This document shows positions 50,848 to 59,276 of a stretch of DNA of 64,000 bases, in pieces. The notes under the pieces are model-generated. The model saw only the letters and a program-made list of their open reading frames with translations, ran no database searches and was not told the DNA's origin. Within the stretch, counting starts at the first letter, position 1; every line of letters begins with the position of its first letter. Origin of the DNA: Pseudomonas viridiflava (GTDB taxonomy: Bacteria; Pseudomonadota; Gammaproteobacteria; Pseudomonadales; Pseudomonadaceae); contig NZ_UTBG01000186.1 of assembly GCF_900580675.1 (NCBI RefSeq), forward strand, positions 186,001 to 250,000, written 5' to 3'. A program made the translations under genes and the position numbers.

Positions 50848-51689
50848 GCATCACCCCCTACTTTGGCGTCGGGTTGTTTGCAGATGCGGTCGAGCATGAT
50901 GGCCAGCAATACGATCGCCAGGCCGGCTTCGAAGCCCAGGGCGATATCGGCAGTGTTCAGCGCGTTGACCACCGGCTTGCCGAGGCCGTCGGCGCCCACC
51001 AGGGCCGCGATCACCACCATCGACAACGACAGCATGATGCATTGGGTAATACCGGCGGCGATGCTCGGCATGGCGTGGGGCAGTTCAATGCGCGAGAGCA
51101 ACTGACGGCGCGAGCAGCCAAAGGCCTTGCCGGCGTCCATCAACTCTTGCGGTACATCGCGGATACCCAGGTAGGTCAGGCGGATCGGTGCGGCAATCGC
51201 GAACACCACCGTGGAGATCAAACCAGGCACCACACCCAGCCCGAAGAGGGTCAGGGTAGGGATGAGGTAGACGAAGGTCGGTACGGTCTGCATCAGATCG
51301 AGTACCGGCCGCATCAAGGTATAGAACATCGGTTTGTGCGCGGCAACAATGCCCAGCGGCACGCCGATGACCACGCAGACCAGGGTGGCGAACAGCACCT
51401 GCGCGAGGGTTTCCATGGTTTCCTGCCAGTACCCCAGGTTGAGGATCAGCAGGAAGGAGGCGATGACAAACACCGTCAGGCCCCATTTGCGTTGAATAAA
51501 GTGAGCGAGTAGCGCAATCAGACCGATCAATGCCAGCGGATTGAACCAGGTCAGCGCGAACGTCACGCCGTGGATCATCGTTTCCAGTGTCGATGCGATT
51601 GCGTCGAAGTAGTTGGCGCCGTGTTCGGTCAACCATTCGACGAAGGCAGCGATGTACTGGCCTAGTGGGATTTTCTGTTCAGTCAGCAT
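50844..51689 (-). CDS. cbcW: choline/betaine/carnitine ABC transporter, permease
   Basis: 281 aa from the ATG at 51689 (MLTEQKIPLGQYIAAFVEWL), the length of ChoW proteins. An ATG six codons earlier (51707) is equally poor in SD, so this start rests on family length. Five to six membrane segments; the BPD_transp_1 EAA loop is DVPQELMDAGKAFGCSRRQLLSRIELPHAMPSIAAG at residues about 185-220. Forms the channel that CbcV powers. Confidence 0.93.
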   Translation of the reverse strand: MLTEQKIPLGQYIAAFVEWLTEHGANYFDAIASTLETMIHGVTFALTWFNPLALIGLIALLAHFIQRKWGLTVFVIASFLLILNLGYWQETMETLAQVLFATLVCVVIGVPLGIVAAHKPMFYTLMRPVLDLMQTVPTFVYLIPTLTLFGLGVVPGLISTVVFAIAAPIRLTYLGIRDVPQELMDAGKAFGCSRRQLLSRIELPHAMPSIAAGITQCIMLSLSMVVIAALVGADGLGKPVVNALNTADIALGFEAGLAIVLLAIMLDRICKQPDAKVGGDA

Positions 51690-51758
51690 GGTAGTGAATG
51701 TCCACATGCGAAGGGGAAAACATCCCGGGCCAGCGCACCGGCCCGGGGTCAGCAGGTA

Positions 51759-52706
51759 TTACTTGGCGAGGTAAGCTTTGACTGCGTCGAGTCCTGGTTT
51801 GCCATCAACGGTGGTTACACCGGCGAGCCAGGTGTCGAGTACTTGCGGGTTCTTTTTCAGCCAGGCTTTGGCGGCGGCGTCGGGCTTCATCTTGTCGTCC
51901 AGGACGTTACCCATCAGGGTGCTTTCCATGTTCAAGGTGAACGACAGATTTTTCAGCAGTTGACCGACGTTGCTGCATTCCTGGGTGTAGCCCTTGCGAA
52001 CGTTGGTGTAGATGGTGGCCTGGCCGTAGTTCGGGCCGAAGGAATCGTCACCCCCGGTCAGGTATTTCATCTTGAAGCGGGTGTTCATCGGGTGCGGTTC
52101 CCAGCCGAGGAACACGATGGCCTTGTTGCGTTTGGAGGCGCGCTCCACCTGGGAGAGCATCCCGGCTTCGCTGGATTCGACCACTTTGAAACCGGCGGTT
52201 TTCAGGCCGAAGGCGTCTTTGTCGATCAGCGTCTGGATGGTGCGGTTGCCGTCGTTACCCGGCTCGATGCCATAGATCTTGCCGTCCAGTTCATCCTTGA
52301 ATTTGGCGATATCGGCGAAGTCTTTCAGGCCCTTGTCATACAGCGCCTCGGGGACGGCCAGGGTGTACTTGGCGTTCTCCAGGTTGGCGCGCACGGTTTC
52401 CACGGTGCCGGCATCACGGTACTGCTTGATGTCGTTTTCCATGGTCGGCATCCAGTTGCCGAGGAAGATGTCCATGTTCTTGCCGTCAGCCAGGGACTTG
52501 TAGGTCACTGGTACCGAAATCATCGTGGTGCGCGGCTTGTAGCCCAGGCCCTTGAGAACTTCGCTGGTGGTCGCGGTGGTGACGGTGATGTCGGTCCAGC
52601 CGACATCGGAGAAGTTGACGGTCTTGCACTGTTCCGGTTCTGCAGCGTGTGCCAGGACTGGCAGACTCAACATGGCGGCCAACAACAACGAGGGTGAACC
52701 TTTCAT
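51759..52706 (-). CDS. cbcX: choline-binding periplasmic protein of the Cbc system
   Basis: 315 aa from the ATG at 52706 (AGGAG upstream). Signal peptide MKGSPSLLLAAMLSLPVLAHA. The mature part is an OpuAC-type binding protein: CKTVNFSDVGWTDITVTTATTSEVLKGLGYK, SLADGKNMDIFLGNWMPTMENDIK, and FLGWEPHPMNTRFKMKYLTGGDDSFGPN, with Trp and Tyr residues that form the aromatic cage for a quaternary amine (the W of NWMP and of LGWEPHP). First gene of cbcXWV. Upstream direct repeats at 52855-52887 point to AraC-type activation. Confidence 0.94.
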   Translation of the reverse strand: MKGSPSLLLAAMLSLPVLAHAAEPEQCKTVNFSDVGWTDITVTTATTSEVLKGLGYKPRTTMISVPVTYKSLADGKNMDIFLGNWMPTMENDIKQYRDAGTVETVRANLENAKYTLAVPEALYDKGLKDFADIAKFKDELDGKIYGIEPGNDGNRTIQTLIDKDAFGLKTAGFKVVESSEAGMLSQVERASKRNKAIVFLGWEPHPMNTRFKMKYLTGGDDSFGPNYGQATIYTNVRKGYTQECSNVGQLLKNLSFTLNMESTLMGNVLDDKMKPDAAAKAWLKKNPQVLDTWLAGVTTVDGKPGLDAVKAYLAK

Positions 52707-53120
52707 CTGGGTAGACTCCTGTGTTTTTTCTGGCGGCATTCGCCGCGCTTTATAAGTGTTGCGGTTGGAGTGTGCGACATAGCGGCGGCACGGTGCCTTG
52801 CAAACGAGTCGTGACTGATCATGTACCAGTGAAAATCTGACGCCTACAGGGGGCGTCGTATCCAGTACAGGGATGGTCGTATCCAGTGTCGGTGACGTCG
52901 CTTACAGATTTTTCCAAAGGTAAAACTGCAGTTTTTACCCATCTGCACCGCTAAAAACGGCCAAAACGCCTGTTCGCACAAGGGCGGCGTTAGTGAGCAT
53001 GGTTACGTCGGTGTGAGACGCCGTGATGACAGATAAAAGCCTGATGATGCCGCCATCTGGGCGATCTGAGCGTAGCACCTCGTTCAAGCCTGGCCGCGCT
53101 TATCGAGGAGTTCTACCGCA
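52707..53120. other. cbcX-sdaA divergent regulatory region
   Basis: 414 bp. Contains the 21-bp-period direct repeats (52855-52887), described separately, and the leaders of both genes. No terminator, REP or ORF that I would support. Confidence 0.6.
52855..52887 (-). promoter_or_regulatory. direct repeats, probable GbdR site of cbcX
   Basis: GTCGTATCCAGT occurs at 52855-52866 and 52876-52887, exactly 21 bp apart (about two helical turns). Read toward cbcX the half-site is ACTGGATACGAC. It is 150-180 bp before the cbcX start. Such tandem half-sites are bound by AraC-family dimers; GbdR, encoded at 55020, is the obvious candidate. Confidence 0.65.
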
Positions 53121-54497
53121 ATGGCTATCAGCGTTTTCGACCTGTTCAAGATCGGCATCGGGCCTTCTAGTTCTCACACCGTCGGCCCCATGCGCGCCGC
53201 GGCGTTGTTCGTCCAGGCACTGCGTGGACGTGAACTCTTGGAACAAGTCAGGCGGGTTGAAGTTCAGCTGTACGGCTCTTTATCGGCCACCGGCATCGGC
53301 CACGGCAGCGACACCGCGACCATCATGGGCCTGATGGGCGAGTGGCCGGACGCGATCGATCCGGCGCAAATCGGCCTGCGTATCCACACCCTGCGCGAGA
53401 CCGACACGTTGTTGCTCGACGGGCGTTTGCCGGTGCCCTTTGTATGGGCGCGGGACATGCGTTTGCTCGATGAAAACCTGCCGTTCCACCCCAACGCCAT
53501 GACCCTGGTGGTGTATGGCGATGCGGGTGAGTTGCACCGCGACACCTACTACTCGGTCGGTGGCGGTTTCGTGGTAGATGAAGCCCAGGCGCAGAGCGGC
53601 GTGGCGGACATGGACCGCACCGAGCTGCCGTATGATTTTTCCAGTGCGGTAGAGCTGTTGCAGCTGTGCAAGACCCACAACCTGCGCGTCGCCGAACTGA
53701 TGCTGGCCAACGAAAAGACCTGGCGCAGCGAAGAGGAAATCCGCAGCGGCCTGATGAAGCTCTGGCGCGCCATGCAGGATTGCGTGGAGCAGGGCCTCAA
53801 GCACGAAGGTATCTTGCCCGGTGGCCTGAACGTGCGCCGCCGCGCCGCCAAGTTGCACCGCAGCTTGCAGGAGCTGGGCAAGCCGAATGTGATCGGCTCG
53901 ACCTTGAGCGCCATGGAGTGGGTCAACCTGTTCGCCCTGGCGGTCAACGAAGAAAACGCCGCCGGTGGGCGCATGGTCACTGCGCCCACCAATGGCGCGG
54001 CGGGGATCATCCCGGCGGTGCTGCACTACTTTATGAAGTTCAGCGAAGAAGTCACAGAGGCCAACGTGGTCGACTACATGCTCAGCGCGGCGGCGATAGG
54101 GATTCTGTGCAAGAAAAACGCTTCCATCTCCGGTGCCGAAGTCGGATGCCAGGGCGAAGTGGGCTCGGCCTGCGCCATGGCAGCGGCGGGGCTGGCGGAG
54201 ATTCTGGGCGCCACGCCGGAGCAGTTGTGCAACGCCGCCGAGATCGGCCTTGAACACAACCTCGGCCTGACCTGCGACCCGGTGGGCGGGCTGGTGCAAG
54301 TGCCGTGCATCGAGCGCAACGCGATTGCGGCGGTGAAGGCAATTAATGCGGCGCAAATGGCCCTGCGCGGGGATGGTCAGCATTTTATCTCGCTGGATCG
54401 GGTGATCCGCACCATGCGCGACACCGGCGCGGACATGCATGACAAGTACAAGGAGACCTCGCGGGGTGGGTTGGCTGTCAGTGCCGTGGAGTGCTGA
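53121..54497 (+). CDS. sdaB: L-serine ammonia-lyase (iron-sulfur)
   Basis: 458 aa, single-chain type. N-terminal beta domain MAISVFDLFKIGIGPSSSHTVGPMRAA with the substrate SSSH loop, then the alpha domain with GRMVTAPTNGAAGIIPAVLHY, and the conserved Cys residues in GAEVGCQGEVGSACAM, TPEQLCNAAEIG, LTCDPVGGLVQVPCIERN, which ligate the 4Fe-4S cluster. It turns serine into pyruvate and ammonia. In this setting it ends the route choline - betaine - dimethylglycine - sarcosine - glycine - serine - pyruvate. The GbdR regulon includes its P. aeruginosa counterpart (PA5379). Confidence 0.93.
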   Translation: MAISVFDLFKIGIGPSSSHTVGPMRAAALFVQALRGRELLEQVRRVEVQLYGSLSATGIGHGSDTATIMGLMGEWPDAIDPAQIGLRIHTLRETDTLLLDGRLPVPFVWARDMRLLDENLPFHPNAMTLVVYGDAGELHRDTYYSVGGGFVVDEAQAQSGVADMDRTELPYDFSSAVELLQLCKTHNLRVAELMLANEKTWRSEEEIRSGLMKLWRAMQDCVEQGLKHEGILPGGLNVRRRAAKLHRSLQELGKPNVIGSTLSAMEWVNLFALAVNEENAAGGRMVTAPTNGAAGIIPAVLHYFMKFSEEVTEANVVDYMLSAAAIGILCKKNASISGAEVGCQGEVGSACAMAAAGLAEILGATPEQLCNAAEIGLEHNLGLTCDPVGGLVQVPCIERNAIAAVKAINAAQMALRGDGQHFISLDRVIRTMRDTGADMHDKYKETSRGGLAVSAVEC

Positions 54498-54510
54498 GAC
54501 CGAGTCGCCT

Positions 54511-54599
54511 GCATTCGCGAGCAAGCCCGCTCCCACATTCGACCGCGTTTCCTCAGGATGCATGCGATCAAGTGTGGGAGCGGGCTTGCTCGCGAATGC
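54511..54599. repeat. REP pair (GCGAGCAAGCCCGCTCCC type)
   Basis: 27-bp perfect arms at 54511-54537 and 54573-54599, just after the serine lyase gene. Confidence 0.93.
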
Positions 54600-55019
54600 G
54601 TTAGAGCAACCAACACTGCTCATAAAGTGAACACCCGATCCAAAACCGCCACCTTTTAGCGCGTCGCAAACAGATAAGTAGCTCCCGAACGATTTACCTC
54701 CCGACCACGTGTCACCCGTGCGTGTGGTGACAGACTTTTCCCACGCCCCTCAAAGCGCCTTCCCACAAGTGCTACCGATCTGCTCACACCCCCTGAGCAG
54801 GCATGCTCCCAAGGCATTTTTCAGGCATATCCCGTACTTCCCGCGCGGCTTATATAGACGCGTCAACAGGTCGTTTTCAGGAGTTATTGAATAGCCATTC
54901 AAATTTAGGCATGGCATTTGCTCTGTCAATTCAAAGCCTCGTTCTGTTTCGCAGACCGGCGCAATAACAAGAGCCTCGCCTGAGGCCATCACCCGCTTAG
55001 TGTGTGAGGAGATACCGCG
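54600..55019. other. long gbdR leader and promoter region
   Basis: 420 bp without a supported gene. It carries an inverted repeat TGTCACC / GGTGACA (54710-54732), a dyad TGCTCA-N7-TGAGCA (54781-54799) and a sigma-54-type promoter at 54907-54922. GTGTGAGGAGATACCGCG gives the gbdR SD. Confidence 0.6.
54907..54922 (+). promoter_or_regulatory. sigma-54 promoter of gbdR
   Basis: AGGCATGGCATTTGCT has GG (54908-54909) and GC (54920-54921) ten bases apart, the fixed -24/-12 spacing of sigma-54 promoters. The dyad at 54781-54799, about 110-125 bp upstream, is at the right distance for an NtrC/CbrB-type enhancer protein. gbdR starts about 100 bases downstream. Sigma-54/NtrC/CbrB control of choline genes is known in P. 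aeruginosa. Confidence 0.72.
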
Positions 55020-56123
55020 ATGACGACGTTCAACTCAGGGGCCCAACCCCAGAACCGTGCGCCTCAATCCATCGGCTTTTTGCTGCTGGACAATTTCACG
55101 TTGATTTCCCTGGCATCGGCCGTGGAACCACTGCGCATGGCTAACCAGTTGTCCGGCCGCGAGCTGTATCGCTGGACCACGTTGAGCGTCGACGGCAACC
55201 AGGTGTGGGCCAGCGACGGTCTGCAAATCACCCCCGATGCCTCCATGCACAAAGCCCCGGCCCTGGACACGGTGATCGTGTGCGGCGGCGTGGGCATCCA
55301 GCGCACCGTGACCCGTGAACATGTGTCGTGGCTGCAAAGCCAGGCGCGCCAGTCGCGGCGCCTCGGCGCGGTGTGCACCGGCAGCTGGGCCCTGGCCTGC
55401 GCCGGCCTGCTCGATGGTTTCGATTGCAGCGTGCACTGGGAATGCCTGGCGTCGATGCAGGAAGCTTTCCCCCGCGTGGCCATGAGCACACGCCTGTTTA
55501 CCCTCGACCGTAACCGTTTTACCAGCTCGGGCGGCACCGCGCCGCTGGACATGATGCTGCACCTGATCAGCCGCGACCACGGCCGTGAACTGTCAGCCGC
55601 CATCTCCGAGATGTTTGTGTACGAACGCATCCGCAACGAACAGGATCACCAGCGTGTGCCGCTCAAGCACATGCTCGGCACCAACCAGCCGAAGCTGCAG
55701 GAAATCGTCGCGCTGATGGAAGCCAATCTGGAAGAACCGATCGACCTGGACGAACTGGCGGTGTACGTCGCTGTGTCGCGGCGCCAGCTGGAGCGGCTGT
55801 TCCAGAAATACCTGCACTGTTCGCCGTCGCGTTATTACCTGAAGCTGCGCCTGATTCGTGCACGGCAGCTGCTCAAGCAAACGCCGATGTCGATCATCGA
55901 AGTGGCGTCGGTTTGCGGGTTTGTGTCCACGCCGCACTTCTCCAAGTGCTACCGCGAATACTTCGGCATTCCGCCGCGCGATGAGCGCGTAGGTTCGAAC
56001 ACCACGCAGCAAGTGGCAATGATGCCGATTCCGCAGGCGCTGGTGTTGTCACCGTTGTCGGGGCCGATGTCGGCGTTGAGCCAGGCCAGGAATGAGTCGA
56101 CTTTTGCCAGTGTAAGGCTGTAG
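55020..56123 (+). CDS. gbdR: glycine betaine-responsive activator GbdR
   Basis: 367 aa AraC-family regulator with an N-terminal DJ-1/PfpI-like (GATase1-like) domain: SIGFLLLDNFTLISLASAVEPLRMANQLSGRELYRW, VIVCGGVGIQ, GAVCTGSWALACAGLLDG, at about 17-200. The AraC DNA-binding domain covers about 230-325: LDELAVYVAVSRRQLERLFQKYLHCSPSRYYLKLRLIRARQLLKQTPMSIIEVASVCGFVSTPHFSKCYREYFGIPPRDER with two helix-turn-helix units. In P. aeruginosa GbdR senses glycine betaine and dimethylglycine and activates cbcXWV, dgcAB, gbcAB, sdaB and others. The same neighbours are here. Confidence 0.95.
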   Translation: MTTFNSGAQPQNRAPQSIGFLLLDNFTLISLASAVEPLRMANQLSGRELYRWTTLSVDGNQVWASDGLQITPDASMHKAPALDTVIVCGGVGIQRTVTREHVSWLQSQARQSRRLGAVCTGSWALACAGLLDGFDCSVHWECLASMQEAFPRVAMSTRLFTLDRNRFTSSGGTAPLDMMLHLISRDHGRELSAAISEMFVYERIRNEQDHQRVPLKHMLGTNQPKLQEIVALMEANLEEPIDLDELAVYVAVSRRQLERLFQKYLHCSPSRYYLKLRLIRARQLLKQTPMSIIEVASVCGFVSTPHFSKCYREYFGIPPRDERVGSNTTQQVAMMPIPQALVLSPLSGPMSALSQARNESTFASVRL

Positions 56124-56137
56124 ACCGAGTCGCCTTC

Positions 56138-56209
56138 ATCGCCGGCAAGCCGGCTCCCACATTTTGATCTGTGAATGCATTCAAAGGTGGGCGCTGGCTT
56201 GCCGGCGAT
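56138..56209. repeat. degenerate REP pair
   Basis: Arms ATCGCCGGCAAGCCGGCTCCCAC and GTGGGCGCTGGCTTGCCGGCGAT (56138-56161, 56186-56209), with two mismatches. Between convergent gbdR and the small carnitine-operon gene. Confidence 0.85.
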
Positions 56210-56218
56210 TGCTATCTA

Positions 56219-56482
56219 TCAGGCGCCGGAGTTCTGTTTGAACTGCATCAACGCCGGCAACAACTGCTTGTCGATCGCCTGGCGCACCGCCGGTAAAATG
56301 GTCGCCTTGCCGGTGTACATCTGTTCAACCATGCCCTTGAGCGCCCTGGCCCTGGCTTCGCTCAAACCGCGTACCGCGCACTCGCAGGCCTGTTCGGCGC
56401 TGGCGCCGCTGGACACCTCGAAACCCAGCGAGCGCAGTTGGCTCAGCAGGTCATCCTGGTCAATCAAATCCGCGTGCATCAT
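56219..56482 (-). CDS. small protein at the end of the carnitine operon, unknown
   Basis: 87 aa from the ATG at 56482 (AGGATAAACGTC upstream; a second ATG follows at once). It reads MMHADLIDQDDLLSQLRSLGFEVSSGASAEQACECAVRGLSEARARALKGMVEQMYTGKATILPAVRQAIDKQLLPALMQFKQNSGA: helical, acidic N-terminus, one CEC motif, no signal. The family is not known to me. It is 130 bases behind the CdhB gene on the same strand and ends the run of carnitine genes, so a role there, for instance as a small regulator, is possible but unproven. Confidence 0.6.
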   Translation of the reverse strand: MMHADLIDQDDLLSQLRSLGFEVSSGASAEQACECAVRGLSEARARALKGMVEQMYTGKATILPAVRQAIDKQLLPALMQFKQNSGA

Positions 56483-56612
56483 GACGTTTATCCTGGTGTA
56501 GGGAGCAGGGTCTGATCTGGATTCTGGTAGGCCCTTGCCCGGTCGGCAAGGGCGGAATGCACGAATGGCTCGGATGGCTATGAACAGGTCGTTTTCGGGG
56601 TCTTTTTTGGCG

Positions 56613-57089
56613 CTATTTTTTCGGCGGTAATCCAATCACCCGGCCCAAGAGAGCAGGACGCGGCAGCTCGGCTTGCCCGGCACTGATGGCCGTGAGCCTT
56701 TCCAGGGTCGCCTCGGTAAACGGAGCCGAATGCGGCCCGGCCAGGTCGACGTGCAGCAACATCTGCTCATTGCCGGCCAATGGGTTCTCGTCACCGACTA
56801 AATGCAGGCTGTGATAGAGGTGCAGGCGCTTGGCGTCGTGGGCGATCAGTTGCGTACGCACTTCGACCTCGGCGCCTAGCTTCACTTCGTGCAGGTAGTT
56901 CAGGTGCAGTTCCAGGGTGAACAATGAGTGCCCGCTGGCTTCGCGGTTTTCACTGTCCAGCCCCAGGGTGTCCATCAGCGCGTCGGTGGCGTAGCTGAAG
57001 ATCAGCAGGTAGAACGCGTCGCGCAGGTGGCCGTTGTAATCCACCCAGTCCGGGAGGATTTTGGTGGTGTAGGTGGTCAATGCAGGCAT
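56613..57089 (-). CDS. cdhB: betainyl-CoA thioesterase CdhB
   Basis: 158 aa, hotdog-fold 4-hydroxybenzoyl-CoA thioesterase type: ILPDWVDYNGHLRDAFYLLIFSYATDALMDTLGLD, where the Asp of VDYNGH is the usual catalytic acid, then LFTLELHLNYLHEVKLGAEVEVRTQLI. In the carnitine pathway it should split betainyl-CoA, produced by CdhC, into glycine betaine and CoA. Downstream of cdhA with a REP pair in the 117-bp gap. Confidence 0.87.
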   Translation of the reverse strand: MPALTTYTTKILPDWVDYNGHLRDAFYLLIFSYATDALMDTLGLDSENREASGHSLFTLELHLNYLHEVKLGAEVEVRTQLIAHDAKRLHLYHSLHLVGDENPLAGNEQMLLHVDLAGPHSAPFTEATLERLTAISAGQAELPRPALLGRVIGLPPKK

Positions 57090-57120
57090 GTCTGGGGTTC
57101 CGGATCATTACTCGGTCAAT

Positions 57121-57192
57121 TGTGGGAGATGGCTTGCCTGCGATGGCGATGCCGGATTCACCACCGCTGTCGCAGGCAAGCCAGCTCCTACA
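57121..57192. repeat. REP pair inside the carnitine operon (cdhA-cdhB)
   Basis: Half sites TGTGGGAGATGGCTTGCCTGCGATGGCG and its near complement (57121-57147, 57166-57192), with a few mismatches. Confidence 0.87.
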
Positions 57193-57206
57193 GAGATCAA
57201 CAGCCG

Positions 57207-58172
57207 TTACTCGGCGAAGCTCATACCGTGCTTGGTCTTGGTCGTTTTTACCGCTTCCAGCACCGCCAGCAGGCAATCATCACGATAGCGCTCCAGTGCG
57301 GAAATGCTATGGGTGCCCAGTTGCTCACGGGTGCCATCGACCACATCGTCGATCAACTTGTCGGTCAGCTCCGGCGCCGGCAAATACGTCCAAGGCAGCT
57401 GCAGCGCCGGGCCGAACTGTGCCATGAAGTGGCGCATCCCGGCATCGCCGCCCGCCAAGGTGTAGGTGAGGAAAGTGCCCATGAACGACCAGCGTAACCC
57501 CGCGCCAAATCGGATCGCGTCGTCGATCTCGCCGGTGGTCGCCACGCCGTCATTCACCAGGTGCAGCGCTTCACGCCACAGTGCTTCCAGCAGTCGGTCA
57601 GCGATAAAACCCGGAACTTCCTTGCGCACGTGCAGCGGGCGCATGCCGAGGGATTCATACACGGTGATCGCCGCCTGAATCGCCTCCGGCGCCGTGTTTT
57701 TACCGCCCACCACTTCCACCAGCGGCAGCAGGTAAACCGGGTTGAACGGGTGCCCGACCACGCAGCGTTCCGGGTGGGTCGAGCTCTCGTAAAACTCGCT
57801 CGGTAAAAGGCCGGAAGTGCTCGAGCCAATCAACGCATTCGGCTTGGCGGCGGCGCTGATCTTGCTGTGCAATTCCAGTTTCAGCTCCAGGCGCTCCGGG
57901 GCGCTTTCCTGGATGAAATCGGCGTCTTTCACGCATTCTTCAATGGTCGCAACAAAGCGCAGGCGATCCTGTGATGCGCCCGGCGCCAGGCCTTGTTTTT
58001 CAAGCGCGCCCCAGGCGTTCGCGACGCGTTTGCGCAGCGCGGCTTCGGCGCCGGGCGCCGGGTCCCAGGCGATCACATCCAGCCCGTGGGCCAGGGCGCG
58101 GGACACCCAGCCGCTGCCGATCACGCCACTGCCCAGGGCAGCGAAGGTTTTGATTTCGGTGATAAAGCTCAT
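57207..58172 (-). CDS. cdhA: L-carnitine dehydrogenase CdhA
   Basis: 321 aa of the 3-hydroxyacyl-CoA dehydrogenase superfamily. N-terminal FAALGSGVIGSGWVSRALAHGLDVIAWDPAP (GxGxxG for NAD); FIQESAPERLELKLELH and GHPFNPVYLLPLVEVVGG are the shared family motifs, the latter with the catalytic His of GHPFNP. The C-terminal part MRHFMAQFGPALQLPWTYL is typical of carnitine dehydrogenases. It oxidises L-carnitine to 3-dehydrocarnitine with NAD. Flanked by REP pairs on both sides within the operon caiX-cdhC-cdhA-cdhB. Confidence 0.93.
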   Translation of the reverse strand: MSFITEIKTFAALGSGVIGSGWVSRALAHGLDVIAWDPAPGAEAALRKRVANAWGALEKQGLAPGASQDRLRFVATIEECVKDADFIQESAPERLELKLELHSKISAAAKPNALIGSSTSGLLPSEFYESSTHPERCVVGHPFNPVYLLPLVEVVGGKNTAPEAIQAAITVYESLGMRPLHVRKEVPGFIADRLLEALWREALHLVNDGVATTGEIDDAIRFGAGLRWSFMGTFLTYTLAGGDAGMRHFMAQFGPALQLPWTYLPAPELTDKLIDDVVDGTREQLGTHSISALERYRDDCLLAVLEAVKTTKTKHGMSFAE

Positions 58173-58202
58173 GGCAAATTCCTAAGGCGTTCGATGATCC
58201 AT

Positions 58203-58292
58203 TGTGGGAGCGGGCTTGCTCGCGAATGCGGTGTGTCAGCTGATGTATTCGTTGACTGATTGACCGCATTCGCGAGCAAGCCCGCTCCCACA
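58203..58292. repeat. REP pair inside the carnitine operon (cdhC-cdhA)
   Basis: 30-bp perfect arms at 58203-58232 and 58263-58292, GCGGGCTTGCTCGCGAATGCGG type. Confidence 0.93.
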
Positions 58293-58315
58293 TTTGATTC
58301 GGTTTCGGCAGGGGA

Positions 58316-59203
58316 TTAGCCGCGTTTGGTCAGGCCCATCTTCACGCGGCCCTCTGCAGGGGTCATGACCCGCGCGCCCAGGCGGCTGAGGATTTCACTC
58401 GCCCGTTCCACCAGCTGGCCGTTAGTGGCGAGCACGCCTTTGTCCAGCCACAGGTTGTCTTCCAGGCCGACCCGCACGTTGCCGCCCAGCAGCACGGCCT
58501 GCGCCGCCATCGGCATTTGCATGCGGCCGATGCCGAAGCCCGCCCACACCGCGTCGGCCGGCAGGTTGTCGACCATGGCTTTCATGGTGGTGGTGTCGGC
58601 CGGCGCGCCCCACGGGATGCCCAGGCACAGTTGAAACAGCGGGTTGTCGAGCAGGCCTTCCTTGATCATCTGCTTGGCGAACCACAGGTGGCCGGTGTCG
58701 AAAATTTCCAGTTCGGCCTTCACGCCCAGCTCTTGAATGCGCTTGGCGCCGGCACGCAGTTGCGCCGGAGTGGAGACGTAAATGGTGTCGCCATCGCCAA
58801 AGTTCAGGGTGCCGCAGTCCAGGGTGCAGATTTCCGGCAGCAGTTCCTCGACGTGGGCCAAACGGGTCAGCGGGCCGACCAGGTCGGTGTTGGGGCCGAA
58901 CTCCATCGGGTTTTCGCCGCCGCCGATCTCCAGGTCGCCGCCCATGCCGGCGGTGAGGTTGACGATGATGTCGATGTCGGCCTCGCGAATGCGCTCCATC
59001 ACTTCGCGGTACAGCGCGACGTCGCGGCTGAACTTGCCGGTCTGCGGGTCGCGCACATGGCAATGCACAACCGTGGCGCCGGCCTTGGCGGCCTCGACGG
59101 CGGCGGCGGCGATTTGCTTGGGGGTAACCGGCACGTGGGGGCTTCTGCCGGTTGTGTCGCCAGCACCGGTGAGTGCGCAGGTGATGATGACGTCGTGGTT
59201 CAT
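58316..59203 (-). CDS. cdhC: 3-dehydrocarnitine cleavage enzyme CdhC (BKACE/DUF849)
   Basis: 295 aa. Beta-keto-acid cleavage enzyme family: HDVIITCALTGAGDTTGRSPHVPVTPKQIAAAAVEAAKAGATVVHCHVRDPQTGKFSRD with the zinc-binding HCHVRD, EICTLDCGTLNFGD, ELEIFDTGHLW, GIPWGAPADTTTM and NVRVGLEDNLWL. It reacts 3-dehydrocarnitine with acetyl-CoA to give betainyl-CoA and acetoacetate. The reaction was shown for this group by the BKACE study. Gene starts 73 bases after the caiX stop, same strand. Confidence 0.95.
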   Translation of the reverse strand: MNHDVIITCALTGAGDTTGRSPHVPVTPKQIAAAAVEAAKAGATVVHCHVRDPQTGKFSRDVALYREVMERIREADIDIIVNLTAGMGGDLEIGGGENPMEFGPNTDLVGPLTRLAHVEELLPEICTLDCGTLNFGDGDTIYVSTPAQLRAGAKRIQELGVKAELEIFDTGHLWFAKQMIKEGLLDNPLFQLCLGIPWGAPADTTTMKAMVDNLPADAVWAGFGIGRMQMPMAAQAVLLGGNVRVGLEDNLWLDKGVLATNGQLVERASEILSRLGARVMTPAEGRVKMGLTKRG

Positions 59204-59276
59204 GAGGCGGTTCCTTACAGGCGTGGTGATGCCGATCGCAGCCGATGTGGGCTGCGAGGCGGTGATTTCAGAGGGA

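Noticed and set aside
54750..54992. 80-codon minus-strand frame in the gbdR leader.
   Set aside because: No SD, no signal or domain, and it overlaps the sigma-54 promoter.
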